Shown piece after piece: positions 47,882 to 61,545 of a DNA stretch of 64,000 nt (position 1 is its first letter; each line of letters begins with the position of its first letter). The stretch lies in contig JAQOTA010000028.1 of NCBI GenBank assembly GCA_029532415.1, forward strand, positions 62,001 to 126,000, in the 5' to 3' direction. The DNA is from Marasmius tenuissimus (lineage: Eukaryota > Basidiomycota > Agaricomycetes > Agaricales > Marasmiaceae). The translations under genes and the position numbers were made by a program. The notes below the pieces were generated by a model, which searched no databases, was not told the origin of the DNA, and saw nothing but the letters and a program-made list of their open reading frames with translations.

Positions 47882-49700
47882 TCCTTCTCGAAAGCCTCAT
47901 GCTGTTCTGCATCAGGCACCCAAGTCAAAATTTTTATCGGTATGTTGAAACCGCATATTAACTGGTTGTAGAGCGCGAGTAAGTGGGCCATCACATCATT
48001 ACACAATAATGTCACATAGTCCGAATGACCGCGGTTTCTCACGTGGAAGACATGAGTAACCCCAGTCGATGATCGAGGACCACAGGCAACTCACTCATTA
48101 CGGGAATTCTCCTCAGTATCCCCACTCCCCCTAGCTCAAAGCCCGTTGCTTCCCGCAGTAATGTCAACATCTGGTTGTAAGGAAAATGGTTGGAGCTCTC
48201 TCAGCAAACCTAAATGGGCGTCAGAATCCAGCCTTCGACCACGACTTACCTTGTGGAATGAAATTCAAGCTGTCCATCAGCTCCACTTCAAATATGACCG
48301 GGCGATAGAAACACACCCGATCCACCCCTCCACTGAATGCATAGAAGAATCCAGAACATATGATTCCATCAAGACTAGTTCCCGGTAGGAACAGTTTGAA
48401 TGTTCGAGGAAAAAATAGCAAGCTCAGAGCTGCGTCAGATTGCGAATACGCGGTGGTCGGCTATAGTGAGTCTGTGCCTCTCTTGCCACTCACGACGACT
48501 CGGTGTACACTGCTGAGGTTATGTTTCGTCGAGATCGGCTAAGAAATAACGCAAAAACCGGCCTTAAGGCACCGATAGCCTCGGCAATCCTCCCCAAAAT
48601 TGACTTATAGATCGATGAGTCGTTCTAGAGCTTCCATTCAGGCAGCCTATGTGTGTGGCTATTTTTGTGAACATTTGATCTTAGAAGACGCGAGGCTTAT
48701 GTTGACCCTTCGCCCAGGCCGCAGGGATCGGTAAGGTCGGTTTTCTATGCCGACCACTTTCAGGAGGACAACAGTTTGTACACGCTTTAAGGGAGCAAAG
48801 ACGGAAGTTGCGCACGTATTTAGTAGACGATCTTCCATTCGAGTGATAGATTGAGCCGAGGTATACGCACATATGTTCAGAGGGACACATGGCGAGTCGT
48901 GGCAGCCGCTGTATAGCGGGCCATTAGTACAGATCTGCCAGTGCAAGACCCATAGTAGCGGCTCAAGAAATCGCAGACTTGGGCACTCTTCAATAACCTT
49001 CCGAGAAATTTGTCGAGCTGTGAAAGCGTAGCGGCGAACTACACTGATCCGAAGTCGCGCTATTCCATCAAGGAGGTCAGTCTATAATGAGCAATGATGT
49101 CGAGGTCGCACTCACATACACCATTTTCTGTTAGGACACCTCTCCAAGTCATTAGCAACCAGCAATCGACACTCTGGAGCCTGGGAATGAGAACATCAAG
49201 TCCCATCGGTTAGTTGGGATCAGGATCTGCAAGACACCTCTCGGATTGGGGAAACAGGTTCGTGAGCAAACTATCTCATCTGCGGGTTCTCAAGCCTGGG
49301 TCTAGAAGTGAATGTACTCGAGTCGTACTGGAGAGGGGTACGAGCATCTTCGATCCAAACGACCTATTTCCCGGTATGGTATTTGGTATTCGCCAGTAGC
49401 TTCCGCCCGATAATTGAAGGTCGCAATCGCCAAAGTGTCCCAAATCGGATGTCCTTCGGGTCGATGGTGATAAACCCAAAAATGCCAGTCGCAAGGCAAG
49501 GCAACCTGATGCCAACAGGTCCTCCCGCCCGACCACGACGAAACGATGCACCCATGACACTGATGCTGTAGAATCGGTAGAGCGTAGTGATTATAGTACA
49601 GGCCGATTCAAGACTCATTAATCGCTGTTTGGCATCAGAACTTCTTCCTGAACTGAACTAGCGCTGGGAGCGCCACCAATTCACCGCCTGGATAAACGCG
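47882..49700 (-). pseudogene. Decayed family B copy 6, truncated
   Basis: Collinear with B2 to about 49440, with the usual words LNICAYTS and SLRPGRRVN on the minus strand (48659-48946). It then enters the fragment shared with 24230-24480. It lacks the last part of B (the hydrophobic run near 16050 in B2). Confidence 0.42.
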
Positions 49701-51290
49701 ACGTGGAAGCTGAGTTCCTGACTAAACCAAGTGTTTCCGTATCGTATAAAAAGATGTTTGAGAACCATGATAGCGAGCTGCGTCGGACTGGAAACAGCCG
49801 GAAGCCAGGCAAGTGAGCCTGTGCCTCGAAGATTTCTCGCCATATATGATGACTCGACGTATACTTCCGTGGTTACAAGTCATTGACATCACTCAATAAA
49901 GATAAAAAAAGCTGACCTCGAGGCACCACCAGCCTCGACAATCTTCTCCAAGGTCGACACACAAATCGACGAGTCGTTCTGGAATCCGCCTTTCTTGATC
50001 CGGTGGTCTATGCCTGAATATTTCTGTGAACAATTTGAATCTGAGAAAACGTGAAGCTTGTGTTAACTATTCGTCCAGGTCGCAGCTCGATGAAACTATG
50101 TCTGGGATCAACGCAGGTATGCTGGATCAACCACTGCTGATGAGACATCCCGCTGTATGAATGCAAGAGTAATGTAGACGGAACTTACTCGCGTAGTCGT
50201 TGAGAGCTGAGTAGACGATTGGTCGTCGATGAGCATGGATGACGAAGTTGGTTGAGGTGTACGTACACGCGTTCAGAGTGCCATCGTCTATAACCTAGAG
50301 TCGTGATCACCTCTGCATCATAAAATGTATTAGTACCATACCCGTAGTCCGGTCCAGGAAATAACAGACCTGGACCCTCTGCCATAGCCTCTCGAGAAAC
50401 GTGTCGGGCAGGTTTCGACCCAAGCAATTGTAATGAAGACTAAGCCGATTGAAAATCAAGTATAAAGTCAGTCTACATTGGGTAATGATGTCAGAATCTT
50501 GCTCGCATACTCCAGTTTCCTTTGGGATACCTCTATGCACCGTTAGCATGCGGCAATTAAGGCTTTGGTGCCCGTCGGCGGTGTCCATGCTCATCGAGTT
50601 GAAAAGAAAACTCGTAATCCAGCTTCTTTGCCGCAAAAGCAAACCTACAAACAATCTAGCGGATAATCGGGCCTAGAACTCGGAGGTGAACATGTTCGAG
50701 ACATACCGGATCGGATAAATCCGGTAATCGTCAAAGTTCCCGAACAACAGTGTTTTCCACTGTTGGTTTCGATCTCCCGCAGTACTTCTATTTTACCGCC
50801 TCCCATCACCGCGCAAGCGTTCATCTCCGTAATCATTGAAGCCAGGAATTGGCAACTTCGAGTTGAACCTTGTTGACGTTCGAGAAGTTGATGCCGACAA
50901 ACGACCACGAGTCTTTGTAGTGTGACACTTCAAACTGACGAGCTTTGCGCAATCTTGCGTGTGGGAATCTGTCAAGGTCACTGAGGATACATCATGAAGA
51001 CGATTCGGTTGACACGACTAAGAGGAAAAATTGGAGACTTATCACGGAAGACGCACCAGAAAATCGCCGAAATTTGTTGTTGTTTTTTTTTTTTTTTTTG
51101 CGCCACCGTCCACGGTCGAGCCTGGCATTTGATAAGAAACCAAAGCAAACCCTGATACCTATCCATACCGATAGTATGAACCAAAGGGATAGTGGACGAT
51201 CCGGCACCGGTATGAATCATGGTGGTCATTCTGGACAACAAGCGAATTAGCTTTGTCAGCGGCCGTCGCTTTGAGCCGAGGAGGAAGTAA
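49701..51290 (-). pseudogene. Second, more diverged family B copy (B7)
   Basis: Begins with sequence like 48560-48640 (GACGAGTCGTTCTGGA block) and ends with the conserved block ACAAGCGAATTAGCTTTGTC near 51240, seen at 16255 and 32325. The minus strand has a frame at 50307-50654 with DIITQCRLTLYLIFNRLS and RLWQRVQVCYFLDRTTGMV, and a following piece ALNACTYTSTNFVIHAHRRP. The latter aligns with VALNVCAYTSTRSS of B4. This is the best clue to the original B protein, but a complete chain is not visible. A run of 17 T lies at 51083-51099. Confidence 0.4.
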
Positions 51291-53262
51291 ACCCTGAGTG
51301 AGAGTGGCCGTCGTCATCCTCGCGGCGAGTGAGGAACGCCAAGCTGACAAAGCGGGGTTGCTCACCATCTGACAACGATGCGCTCAGCCGACTCTTCCTC
51401 GGTTTTTTTTTTCTATCGCTCTTGTTCCTGAATCATCTACAAAAATTTTACGCACATCTACAGCAGGAAGTACGTCAGCTGTAAGTCAGTCTTAAATGAC
51501 TTTTCATGCAGTTGTGTGTCGCTCGTCCTCGCTCGTCAAATTAACTTTTTTTTAATCGGCTTTTGCTCGCAAGAAGGTGCCTAAAAGCTAATGAGCTACA
51601 TATAGGATGTATGGTGACTCGTGCGTTTTTTTTTTCTGCCGCTTTTCCTTTCTGAATCCTCAGATCATAATACCAAACAGGGCGACATCCAATCTCGACA
51701 TAAAATCATACAATACGCCCAAGATACCGCGCTGGCGAGTCGATGAGAAGGATGGGGAGGAGACGGTACTGACGGAATAAGAGGAATGCGGGAAGGTGGT
51801 TGGATGGAGATAGAGCGACGACACACACCAATTTGACGCCGACAATATTGCGAATACAATCCAATGCTGGCCAGCTATCGAGTTTCAGGGTGGTGCTTCC
51901 TCGCTATTCTCGCGACCTCAAAGGAAAAGAAGCTATGTTTGGGTAGACTCGAGCATCCGAGATGCTATATTCCACCCATCCGTTGATTCAAACTTGTCGT
52001 CATACCTTTTCCCCGGCCGTTTTCCCGTCGTATGTCATATTCGACTTTCCTCTGGCATTATCTCCAATCTGGCCCCCTCTTTCGAAAACCCTCTGACTTT
52101 ACGCGACACTGGCATCTCTTGGGACTGCTCCAGGCGATATAAGATGCCAACGTCATCAACATCGAAACCATGAAGACGCCGAACCAGACAGAACCACATC
52201 CATCGCCTCGAATCGCTTCAAGCGCCCGCTCTTGGTCACCTTCCGCAATCAGCGCCCTCGATGACCCTACTCATGTCGATATTCCAAATTCAACGGTTAT
52301 AACCAACGTTATGTTCAACTCTCGGCCTCAAGCTTCCGTACTGAATCCTCGCCAAACAAAAATACTCCACACGGTTTGACTCACGAAGTCCCACTATCCA
52401 AATGGCAGCCCATTAGCCAAGCCCTCGCACTGCGTTCCAGTGTTCCTTTGTATAAGTAGCAGTAGGGTTCCACAAGACTGGGAATGAGATACAGAGTTTC
52501 GGAAACTCACGCTGTGAACACCGCCCCGGCTACGGGCCAAACCGCATACGACTGATTATGATTCCATACCTTCTCAACTCCTTTTGTCTATGATTATCAA
52601 GAACCGCTCATCTAGACGACACACCCTCCGTCTTTTCTCTCGGTTTCTGTGACAAATCAACGTCGAATTACAACCATTCCGCCTGCCGAAGTCCCTCAGA
52701 TGCCTCACATAGCGCCGTCCTGGTCTTGGTACCTTCTATATGACGTGAATCTGCTCGTGCGGTCGCCGTGCCGGGTGCTGTAAAACAAGGAGAGTACATA
52801 TATCCACATGTCGAAGAGGAGACAGGCATTGAATAGCCCTTTGCTCGTGAGTTAGCTTCGGTCTATGAGTGCCTCGATCCTTCAAGCTTCTGAACGTGAC
52901 CGCAAATTAGCAGAATCCTCCAGCATACTTTTTCTTCCATTTGACCTGTTTGTGACCCACCATGCAGCCTCGCCTCCAAGCTTGTAGGTTTGTCGACCCA
53001 ATTTACACCTTACTATCCTGGGCTAGGAGGCCTGTCGGCCTTGTAGAGGCTGTTCATCGACTTTTGAAGGATACTGGAAGTGATGTTTCAATAATACGCT
53101 CAAGGAGAGCGGTCTAACTTAGGCTGGGCTATCTCGTTGGTCGTACGGTTGAACGTGTTTAACAGCTTGTCAAGGAGCGAGATTTCTGCTAGTCAAATTC
53201 GGATACTACTCGAGGTTGAGTGATCCCCAGGGAGCTTCAACAACTTGGCTTCATTGGGAGTT
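51291..53262. repeat. Repeat E, copy 1
   Basis: About 1.97 kb. It matches 58455-60272 in the same orientation, with clear but incomplete identity throughout. Examples are CTGAGTGAGAGTGGCCGTCG against CTGAGTGAGGGTGAACGTCG at the left end, and CAACTTGGCTTCATTGGG against GATTTGGCTTCACTGAGG at the right. No frame is long or conserved in both copies. I see no LTR, transposase or reverse transcriptase motif. The unit could be a decayed element or a duplicated gene neighbourhood. Confidence 0.6.
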
Positions 53263-53597
53263 TGTGCCAATAGTCTTTTGGATCGGTGTAGCCCGATCTG
53301 GAATGGCAGACCACGGGGACTTTCTACTTCAGGTCACCTCCAAGCACTATCCATTGTCATCTTGAGCATTGTTTGTTGGACCTTTTGTCACGCTTCCGAG
53401 TCTAGTGTCAGTGAAAAGTTCGGCCTCCGACCTCGCGTGGACTCTACAATCAATCATCGCAGAGGGGCAAACATACGTTCCTTGAATCTTTCTTTGCCTG
53501 ACAGCTCTATTCGGATAGGTCGCAAACGGTTATTCAATCACGTATGTGAACATAATCAAGGAAAACGACACAAACGTCAAGATCACGCCGACATCTA

Positions 53598-56409
53598 CTA
53601 CACAAGAAGCAGGTATAGACACCAAACAAAGATACCGAAATCAAGCGTTAGCCACCACGTCGTCAAAACGGTGCTTTGTCGAATGCCTCCGGTTGTACCA
53701 GCACCGTCTACAGGGGTCGAAATGGACTTAGAACCGCTTTCTCGAGTAGGGGGAGGTACAGACCAAATGTGTTTGTAGCGGGATTTATTGACGTGAGCTC
53801 CGTATATGCGGTAGACTCCCTCTCCTCAGTAGACTTCCCTAGTTGTGGGTTGGGAGCTAAATTCGGATCAGTGCCGGACAAGGAGTGGTTTGAAACGCGA
53901 CGGACCTTCCTGTTCATTCTTGCATAGACAACAGGGATCCGTGTCGTCAACTTCAAGCCGAACGAGATTCTTTTTGCATTCCGACTGTTGAGCACACTTG
54001 GTAGCGGAGAATTTACTCAGGTCAATGGTGGAAGGTACACGACCGAAATCCGTGGTTGTGAGCTGTGGGATATCCGCCAACCCTACAGCGTCACCATGGT
54101 ACATGGTGGTGTTGATAGTGTAGATGGCTGGATCGGTATACGCCGAGTCCTTACCACCTAGGGCGGATGTGTATAGAATGTCGTTGAAGTCGGCCCCCAT
54201 AGCGCTCATATCCCATTGTAAGTCTGGATCACGAGAGATTAGCGTCCTCTCGTATGGTGGCGTGCCAGGTGTTCTTGTGGCCCGTGGATGAGACGATGAT
54301 GCGGAAGTCATCGTGTTAGTGACATTAGTATGTGTCGGTATGTCCGCCGGGGAGAGGTTGCTAGGGGCGGGATTCTCATGCTGTTGTGTGGTTGAGGATT
54401 GCTCTGGATCGTAGGTCTCAGGACTGTAGTTGTGGCCGGCGGGTCGAGCTAGAACATGAAATTTGGGTGACCAGAATCAAGTAAGAGTGTTGATGAACAG
54501 TTAAGGCTCACCTTCATCTACCACCTCAAATCGATAGGAATTGTCGATCGAGGCAAAAACGTAGTCATCGAATCCCACATGTCGAGCAAAATTGGTAGTG
54601 GTTGGGTCAAAACCTTGGAGGAGTTGATACTGGCGAAGCAGCCTGTAACTATCAGTGTGCCAGGAGTCTGAGTCCGATCTGAGGTAGGCATTGAACTCGA
54701 TTGGAAGGCCAAGGTTATGACAGAAATCCGGTGGAAGAGGAGGGATACCGGTTTCTTCGAATGACCAATAGTGGAGTGAAGAGGTTGTGTAGCCAAGTGC
54801 AGAGTTGTGGCCATAAACCATATCGGGAGGAGGAGGTTGGACGAAAAGGTAGATTGGTTGATCGAGTCGGAGTTGATATTCAGCTTCAGATTCAGAAAGA
54901 CGGGCCTCTAACCCCATCTGGGACACCACCAGGTCTAGACAATATCAAAAGGCAGGAATGGAAACAAGGAAAACTTGAACACACTGAAAATAGTAAGGTC
55001 CTCTTTCAAGGATATTCCATGAGCATGAAATACACTCAATGCCTGCAACAGCCAGGAGATCCGCGCATTTTGATTCCAGCCCAGGTAAAGCCCTTTCCCG
55101 TCGTTTTCATCTAGCCGGTATCTAAGTACCCAAAATGGTTAGAAAAGGTAGCCAGTGAGTTTGGATTAACTCACCTCATCCATCCGTTTCCTAACAGCTT
55201 TCCTTCTTGCAGATTGTCATATTGGCTTTGCCAAACATTATTTGCAACAGCAAGGGGGGTGTTGGTTGAAGTACAAAACACGGTTGGCTGATCAACCCGT
55301 TCAGGCATACCTACGTCACGCTCGGAGAAATAAACTGCTTCCAAGATTCTGTAATCTACCTCCTTCTTCTTGAGACTCGCTAAGTAGCGCAGCAAGACGT
55401 CTTCATTGAGAAGGTCTGCGCTCGTAACTGGGTCCTCTATTCCCTCGAAGCCCGCCGCGTGAAGGACTGTAGCCGGTCCCACTGGACCGCGACAGATGTA
55501 CCCCCTTGTCGCATCCATCCACAGCTCCTCACGGTAGCAACCCCAGTGTTCCTACAACGGTTTTAGTGAACTGTTGAATTCCGCTAACTCAGTGCTTACA
55601 CTCAAACTATTGAGGTAGATTTCACCCAACAACCCCACGTTCGCTCCGAAGATTGTAGCAGGTACGAGTTCTGTAGCGAAATTGGACTCAGCTAATGGCA
55701 CGCATATAAGACCACTTACCGTCCAAGAGAATCAGGAGTGGGATTTTGGACCGGTTGAGGCCAAGAAGGTGGGCATTACTTGCGCGTCTGCTCCGGTGAG
55801 TCAGGCTTGAGTCCTCAATAGAGCCAAGGAATCTATACTCACAAATCCACCGAGTAGCGCTGAAAGCTATGCTTCCATTTCTGTTCGATCAGTTCAGTAC
55901 ACAGGCGCTCGGAAGAAATGCCAATTCATACCTCTGGGGCATCCTGGCCTTGATACGACTCGACAGTGACTATTGTTCCTCTTCCTTTGCCTGACATAAT
56001 TTCCCCAAGCCAGATGCTTTGTTCACAATCAATCAAAACATATCGGTGCGTTGCCCGGTCCCATTTGCTGACTCTTTCGTGATGTATCCTCTGAAGTAGC
56101 CGGACGTCACTACGCTTGTATTCGCCGTACTGAGACATTCAAATCTTGTAAGCCTTTGGTGCAACGAGGGGGGAAATGACAGTCACTCACCTGATCATAC
56201 TCTGTTTCCTCCTCCTCAGTCCCTTTGATGTACCATCTTATTTCTCGAGCACGCTGGAATATCCTATTATCGTTATTGACGATAAAACTCCCAGAACCGC
56301 TGTTGACGTTATAATCCCTTCCTATTTGCACGACCCGGGACCTAAGGTTGCTGGAGCTTGACTGATCATTCTCAGCGGAGCAAGAAATCTCGGAAGTCGG
56401 ATGGGACAT
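53598..56409 (-). CDS. Family A copy 7 (A7), diverged but complete
   Basis: Exon 1 is 56409-56191 (73 codons) with GRDYNVNSGSGSFIVNNDNR. Then come YVLIDCEQSIWLGEIMSG, LNRSKIPLLILLDG, ELVPATIFGANVGLL, LWMDATRGYICRGPVGP, LLNEDVLLRYLASL, PTVFCTSTNTPLAVANNVW and GWMR. The exon 8 equivalent has LDQPIYLFVQPPPPDM and FDPTTTNFARHVGFDDYVF. The linker is different from A3: ARPAGHNYSPETYD and DSAYTDPAIYTINTTMYHGD, the latter like DSAYADPTVYSIETTTSDES of A4. The EQEG-GTCCGT donor is conserved. The last exon reads LTTWWLTLDFGIFVWCLYLL and stops at 53598-53600, shortly after the hydrophobic run. The anchor is thus conserved in a distant copy, evidence that it is real coding sequence. Function unknown. Confidence 0.75.
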
Positions 56410-58454
56410 GTCGTCGTGGATTAGGTGGAAGGAAGATCCCAGCTAGAGTAACGCCCTCATGCGTATTCAAACATATCAGGACTAAACGTGACACGCTCGC
56501 TTTACTATAGAGTGGACCTAAAATAAATATTGAGATGATAACTGATGGGGCGCCTAATGAGAACGTGCCAAACCCTACCTCACAGCTCGAGTGTAGGATG
56601 AGCCGTCCCGTCTCAAACAGGCTCCAGACTTCGCCTGTCAGTGCCTTCCGCTATGTAGTTGAGGTTTCTTAGATGTCTACCTGACTGATTACGCGCCAGA
56701 TTCCACCGCCGCGACTTAATGTGAGATCAAAAAATACGGAATCCCGTTGATGTCATAGCCGTCAAGAGAAATATCGAGCGGTGAACACAGTCGTTGCTCT
56801 CCATAGTTACCTTCCCGGGCAAAATGAGCGCTTCGCCCATACAGTATTCACGCCCTAGAATGAAAGATGCTATATTCGTGGGAGAAGTAGAGGCACATCT
56901 TTCGTATGGGTGAGAAGTGGGCACCCACGAGCTATACTAGAGTGTAAGGGTTATTCATTTGACTTCACCAGTTTGCCACTTGTACCAATATCACGACGAG
57001 AACGAGAGCATACTTCTATGTTACTTACGTCGATATCCACGGGCGTTGGGCAAATTCAGAGGTCAAAAAGTTGCTATCAATAGTAGAGGGTAGCTGGGCT
57101 CGCCTTTCGACAATGCTGCTCTGGCCATGAATTCGACTAAGAGGTGGGATGTGAGCTCTTCAGAGGACCGAGATCTGGCTGAAGCGATGCAAGACCTTGC
57201 GAGGAAGCACTCATGGTGCCCTTTTGGTGCCATCAAGCTTTGACTTGTTCAATCGTGATGAAATGTTTATTGAGTTAAGAGTGAATATTCTGAATTCATG
57301 ACTTATGTCGAAAGTCAGTCATTATTCTTCCAGATTGATCGTTCAATCGGTCTTTCAGCAATGAATCAGGACAGAATGCCGAGTCCGGGGCCTAGATTAA
57401 GTCCTTAGCCAAAGTACTCTAGCGTGGGAGGTGATGACGCTTTGACAAGGGTCGTCTCGAACCCTTCTTCGTCTCCGTTGTTTCAGCTCTCGCAAAACTT
57501 TCTTATAAATCTCATCCGACTGCAGCTCAAATGTCAGTGCATTTCAAAAGGATCTATCCTTGATATGTGCATACCCTTTGCCGTTCCCAGCAACGACTTA
57601 TTCACGCATTCCATTCACCGATCTGTCCAGAACTAAAAGGTCCCCTGAATCTCCCCCATAAGGCTCACAAGAAAACACCCTCGAATGGCGTAGATACTGT
57701 CTCACGGGTGTCTACAAGACTCAACGTACAAGCTTCAAGTCTCAAAACCGATAACTAGCCAGAACTGCGCGTAGTATCCTCGAGATTCTACGAGCCCCGA
57801 ATGATGCTCGAGAATATTTCGGCCATGGCGAATGAGTTTGATCTGGTCACTGTAGGGACGAGAGCAGTTTTGATTAGTTTTTGTCGTAGTCTCGACGATA
57901 AAGGTCCCGTTTGCGTCTGCTACGGCTTGAGGATAGTGGACGACGGTGCTGTCGGTATTCCTCTTTTCCTCTTTGAATATGACCATAACGTTGTCTTGTG
58001 GTACGAGTTGATTTCCGAGCCTCGATAGGTCATAGTATCCTGATCCATACACAGAGGTGGATGTACGTTCTGGACATCGATGTAGGTGGGACGAGGGTGT
58101 CTGTTTTAACCAGGAATGCGTACTGAAAGGAGACTAGTTGAGATGAAGCGTGTATAAAAAAAATCAAACAGACAAACATACGGAACATATTGGTAACACT
58201 TCTTGGTTTCCGGGTGCCAAATCGCCCAATTGGAGTTTGGATGTAGAGGATACAGTGGTCCTAATCTCGACCTCTTCATTCGGACTCCGGAGGGTCGACT
58301 GTTCAAGTCGGATAGCCAGAATATTTGGGAGGAGTCGAGAATTTGAAGGGCAATGCACATTTATTTGACCGTAAAATCTCGTATTCTCTGCACCTGGTCA
58401 AGGAGTTGCTGGTGTAGATCCTAGAGAGCGAAGTAACAAGGGAGTGGGGGAGCT
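56410..58454. other. Gene-poor stretch upstream of A7
   Basis: No B-type sequence is recognisable. A minus-strand 105-codon frame (57735-58052: YYDLSRLGNQLVPQDNVMV, NGTFIVETTT) looks protein-like and is preceded by a hydrophobic piece near 58130-58190. It may be the tail of another A-like relic, but the plus-strand frame 57801-58028 overlaps it and is equally open. No gene is called. Confidence 0.3.
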
Positions 58455-60272
58455 CTGAGTGAGGGTGAACGTCGTCATCGTCGCGGCGAGCACGCAAGCT
58501 GACAAAGCAGGGTTGCTCACCGTCTGACGACGATGCACTCAGCCGATTCTTCCTCGATTTTTCCTATATTCCTCCTGTTTCTGGACCATCTACAACAATT
58601 CTACGCACATCTAAGCGGGAAGTACGCCAGCTGTAAGCCAGTCTTAAATGACTCTTCATGCAGGTGAATGTCGCTCGTCAAATCAACTTTTTTTTTCTTT
58701 GCTCGCAAGGAGCCTAAAAGCTATTGAGCTACAGATAGACTGTAGGGTGACTCGTGCGTTTATTTGGTTTTTTCTGCCACGTTTCCTCCTTTCCGAGCTC
58801 TCAGATCATAATTCCTAGGCAGGCCGACATCCTCAATATACAATCATACAACACACCCACAATGCCCCGCTGTGAATCGAGTAGAAGTGCTGGTCGATGA
58901 GAGGGGGCTGACGGAATAAGAAGGATGCGGGAAAGTGGTTGGATGGAGATAGAGCGACGACACATGAATTTGACGCCGACAATATCGAGAATACAATCCA
59001 ACGCTGGCCAGCTATTGACTTTCAGGGTGATACAATCCTTCATCACTACTCTCGCACCCCAGAAGAAATGAAGCCATGTTTTGGTCGCCTCCAGCATCCG
59101 AGATGCCGGATTCAAATTCGTCGTCATACCTTTTCCCAGCCGTTTCCCCCTCGTATGTCATATTCAACTCTCCTTTGGCGTTATTATCCATCTGACTCCC
59201 TTTTTTGGAGAACCTCAGCTTTCACGCGACACTCACATTTCTGAGAACCTTTATCAGATGCCAACGTCATCAACATCAAAACCATGAAGACGCAAAACCC
59301 CGTCCATCGCCTCGAATCGCCTCAAGCGCCAGCTCATGGTCACCTTCCACAATCAAAGCCTCCGACGTTCCTGTTCGTGTCAATTTTTCAAATGCAATGG
59401 TCATAGCCAACGTTATTTTCAACCCTCAAGCTTCCGAATCGAATCCTCGCCGAACGAAAATACTCCACATGATATGACTTGCGAAATCTCACTGTCCGGA
59501 TAGCAGTCCCTCAGCCAAGCCCTCGCACTGTGTCCCAGTGTTCCTTCGTATACGTAGCAGTAGGGTTTCGCAAAGCTGGGAATGAGATACAGAGCTTCGA
59601 AAACTTGCGCTTTGAACACCGCCCCAGCTACGGACCAACTACATACAACTGACGCGGTACCTTCAAAAGTCTACCTGCCATGGTCAACGAGCACTTTGCC
59701 TACACAAAACTCATAACATCGCTGGGACTTTCCGTCTTCTCTTCCCTTGGTTCATGTGTCCGAAATACCCCGTTCGGCGGACTCCATCATCAAGCATCTC
59801 AGACACCCAGCTACTTCGTTCATGAGATCCTCTACCCGACCGTGTTAGTCTGTTGGTGTGGTCTCCGTGATGGGTACTTCTGCACTTGTAGTGCATATAT
59901 CTATCTCGTCGACTATCTGATAGCAGAAGGGTCAGACTTCGAATAGGTCTGTAGGGTGCATCGCTTGGAGGTTTTGCACCAAGCAGTTTTGGTTTGGGAG
60001 TACCTCGGTCGTCCAAACTTCTGGATGTGTTCGGGTTTCATCATGCACCACGAAAGGATACCCGTCTTACGGTCCGGTGGTCCTTCGACAGGCGGCCTGT
60101 CGGCCTTGTAGAAGCGCAAGAAGCTCGCTCTAACTAAGAACCTGCGTCGTAGGTCTTGCGGTTGAACGTGTTTGGCCGATTATGGCGGAGCGGGAGTTCT
60201 CGGTCAACAGAATCGAATGCTACGCGAGATCGAGTAATTTCTGCAGAGCTTCGACGATTTGGCTTCACTGAG
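58455..60272. repeat. Repeat E, copy 2
   Basis: Direct repeat of 51291-53262, shorter by about 150 bp through several small deletions. The two copies flank A7 and its upstream DNA, so the unit E-A7 may itself be part of a tandem array. Short frames are not shared in the same register between copies. Confidence 0.6.
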
Positions 60273-61545
60273 GGTAATTGTGGCGGGCCTTGCACCACGG
60301 AATACATACGCTTCGTATGATCGGTGCTTAGCTCAAATCTGGTTGGATCCTATCCCCTCTGATGCATTGCCGACTCTTCTATGCCGCCCTACAATCTTCA
60401 ATTCTTCACGTTTCGCTAGAAATTCTGCAACCACGGATAACGTAACATTGTGCCTCATCTCGTACATCTCACAACAGGCGGGGCCGACTATTGTGCAAGG
60501 AAAATTAGTGGGGAAAGATAAAGGGGAAACCAAAACAGATAATATATTTTTCCCACGTGTAGGAGATGGTATTTTACATTCGACAAAGGAATAGTAGTAT
60601 CATTTATTTTTCGTCCAGTAAGTTCCTTGTTTCTCGCCCGGAATAGGAAGAGAAAGCCGAGAGCTTTCCCGCTGGGGAAATAAGGACTAAAATTATTGAC
60701 ATCCCGCTCGGGATAACGAAAATAATCCAAACTGTATTGCTGCAGTCATGTTTTGGGAATTACGCCTCGAGAATAACGTGGGCGCGACGCGCCTTTGTGC
60801 AGATGCACCTCAGGTACGGTCTCCCGCTACGTTGCCACTAAAATCCACACCTAATCTCTCTGATGGACTTGTACCCCACTATAGTACCCCCAAGACATCA
60901 ACCTAGAGTGAATGTCAACAGTTCAATCAACCTTTTTGGCCGCAAATTATGGCTCCTAGTTCAGTAACCTTCCTATAGCCTCTTTGTGCCCTCTTTCAAA
61001 AGTCTCAGCGCCCACATTACTCTCCAGAAGTAATATTGGTTACATGCTACGGGTAAAATAGGTCATACCCCTGCCAGAAAAGGTATCATTCAGCACAAAG
61101 GATATCACTCAAAAGCCTGTCAAATTTCTTGATGTTTGTCTGGGGAAATATATAGGTTTTTTCGGAGGGGATTGAAGAGCATACAAAACTGCCATAGAAA
61201 GAAAGAAACCCCGGAGGGAAAATATCATTATCTACTCGTGGGAAAGGCTTTTGATCCCTTTTAGCTTTCCCTTCCAATATTTCGCGCGCCGAAGTTGGTG
61301 CCACCTGTTGTGTCTACGAACGTTGGACTGGAGGCACAACTATGTTTGACAAGCGAGGTCCCTTGTCCCCCAAGTTAAACAGAGCTCCATCTCCATCTCC
61401 CCATCAGCAGCTCAACTGCCTCGCCATCAACCGACTTTGCAGGAAGTGACCGCCAGGACCAGTAAGCCGAGGAAAACGCCAGTTGATTCCATCTCGAGAC
61501 AATAGTATCACCGGCAAACGGGGGACAAGAGCACGACCCATGAGT
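60273..61545. other. Gene-poor AT-rich stretch
   Basis: The plus frame 60259-60594 (111 codons) and shorter minus frames have no homolog in the window and no recognisable motifs. Nothing is called. Confidence 0.3.

Noticed and set aside
53245..53778. 177-codon plus-strand ORF
   Set aside because: It overlaps the last exons of A7 on the other strand and has no paralog in the equivalent place of other copies.
51291..60272. E1 and E2 as LTRs of one retrotransposon
   Set aside because: They are long, diverged from each other, and enclose a family A gene with no reverse transcriptase, integrase, primer-binding site or polypurine tract that I can see.
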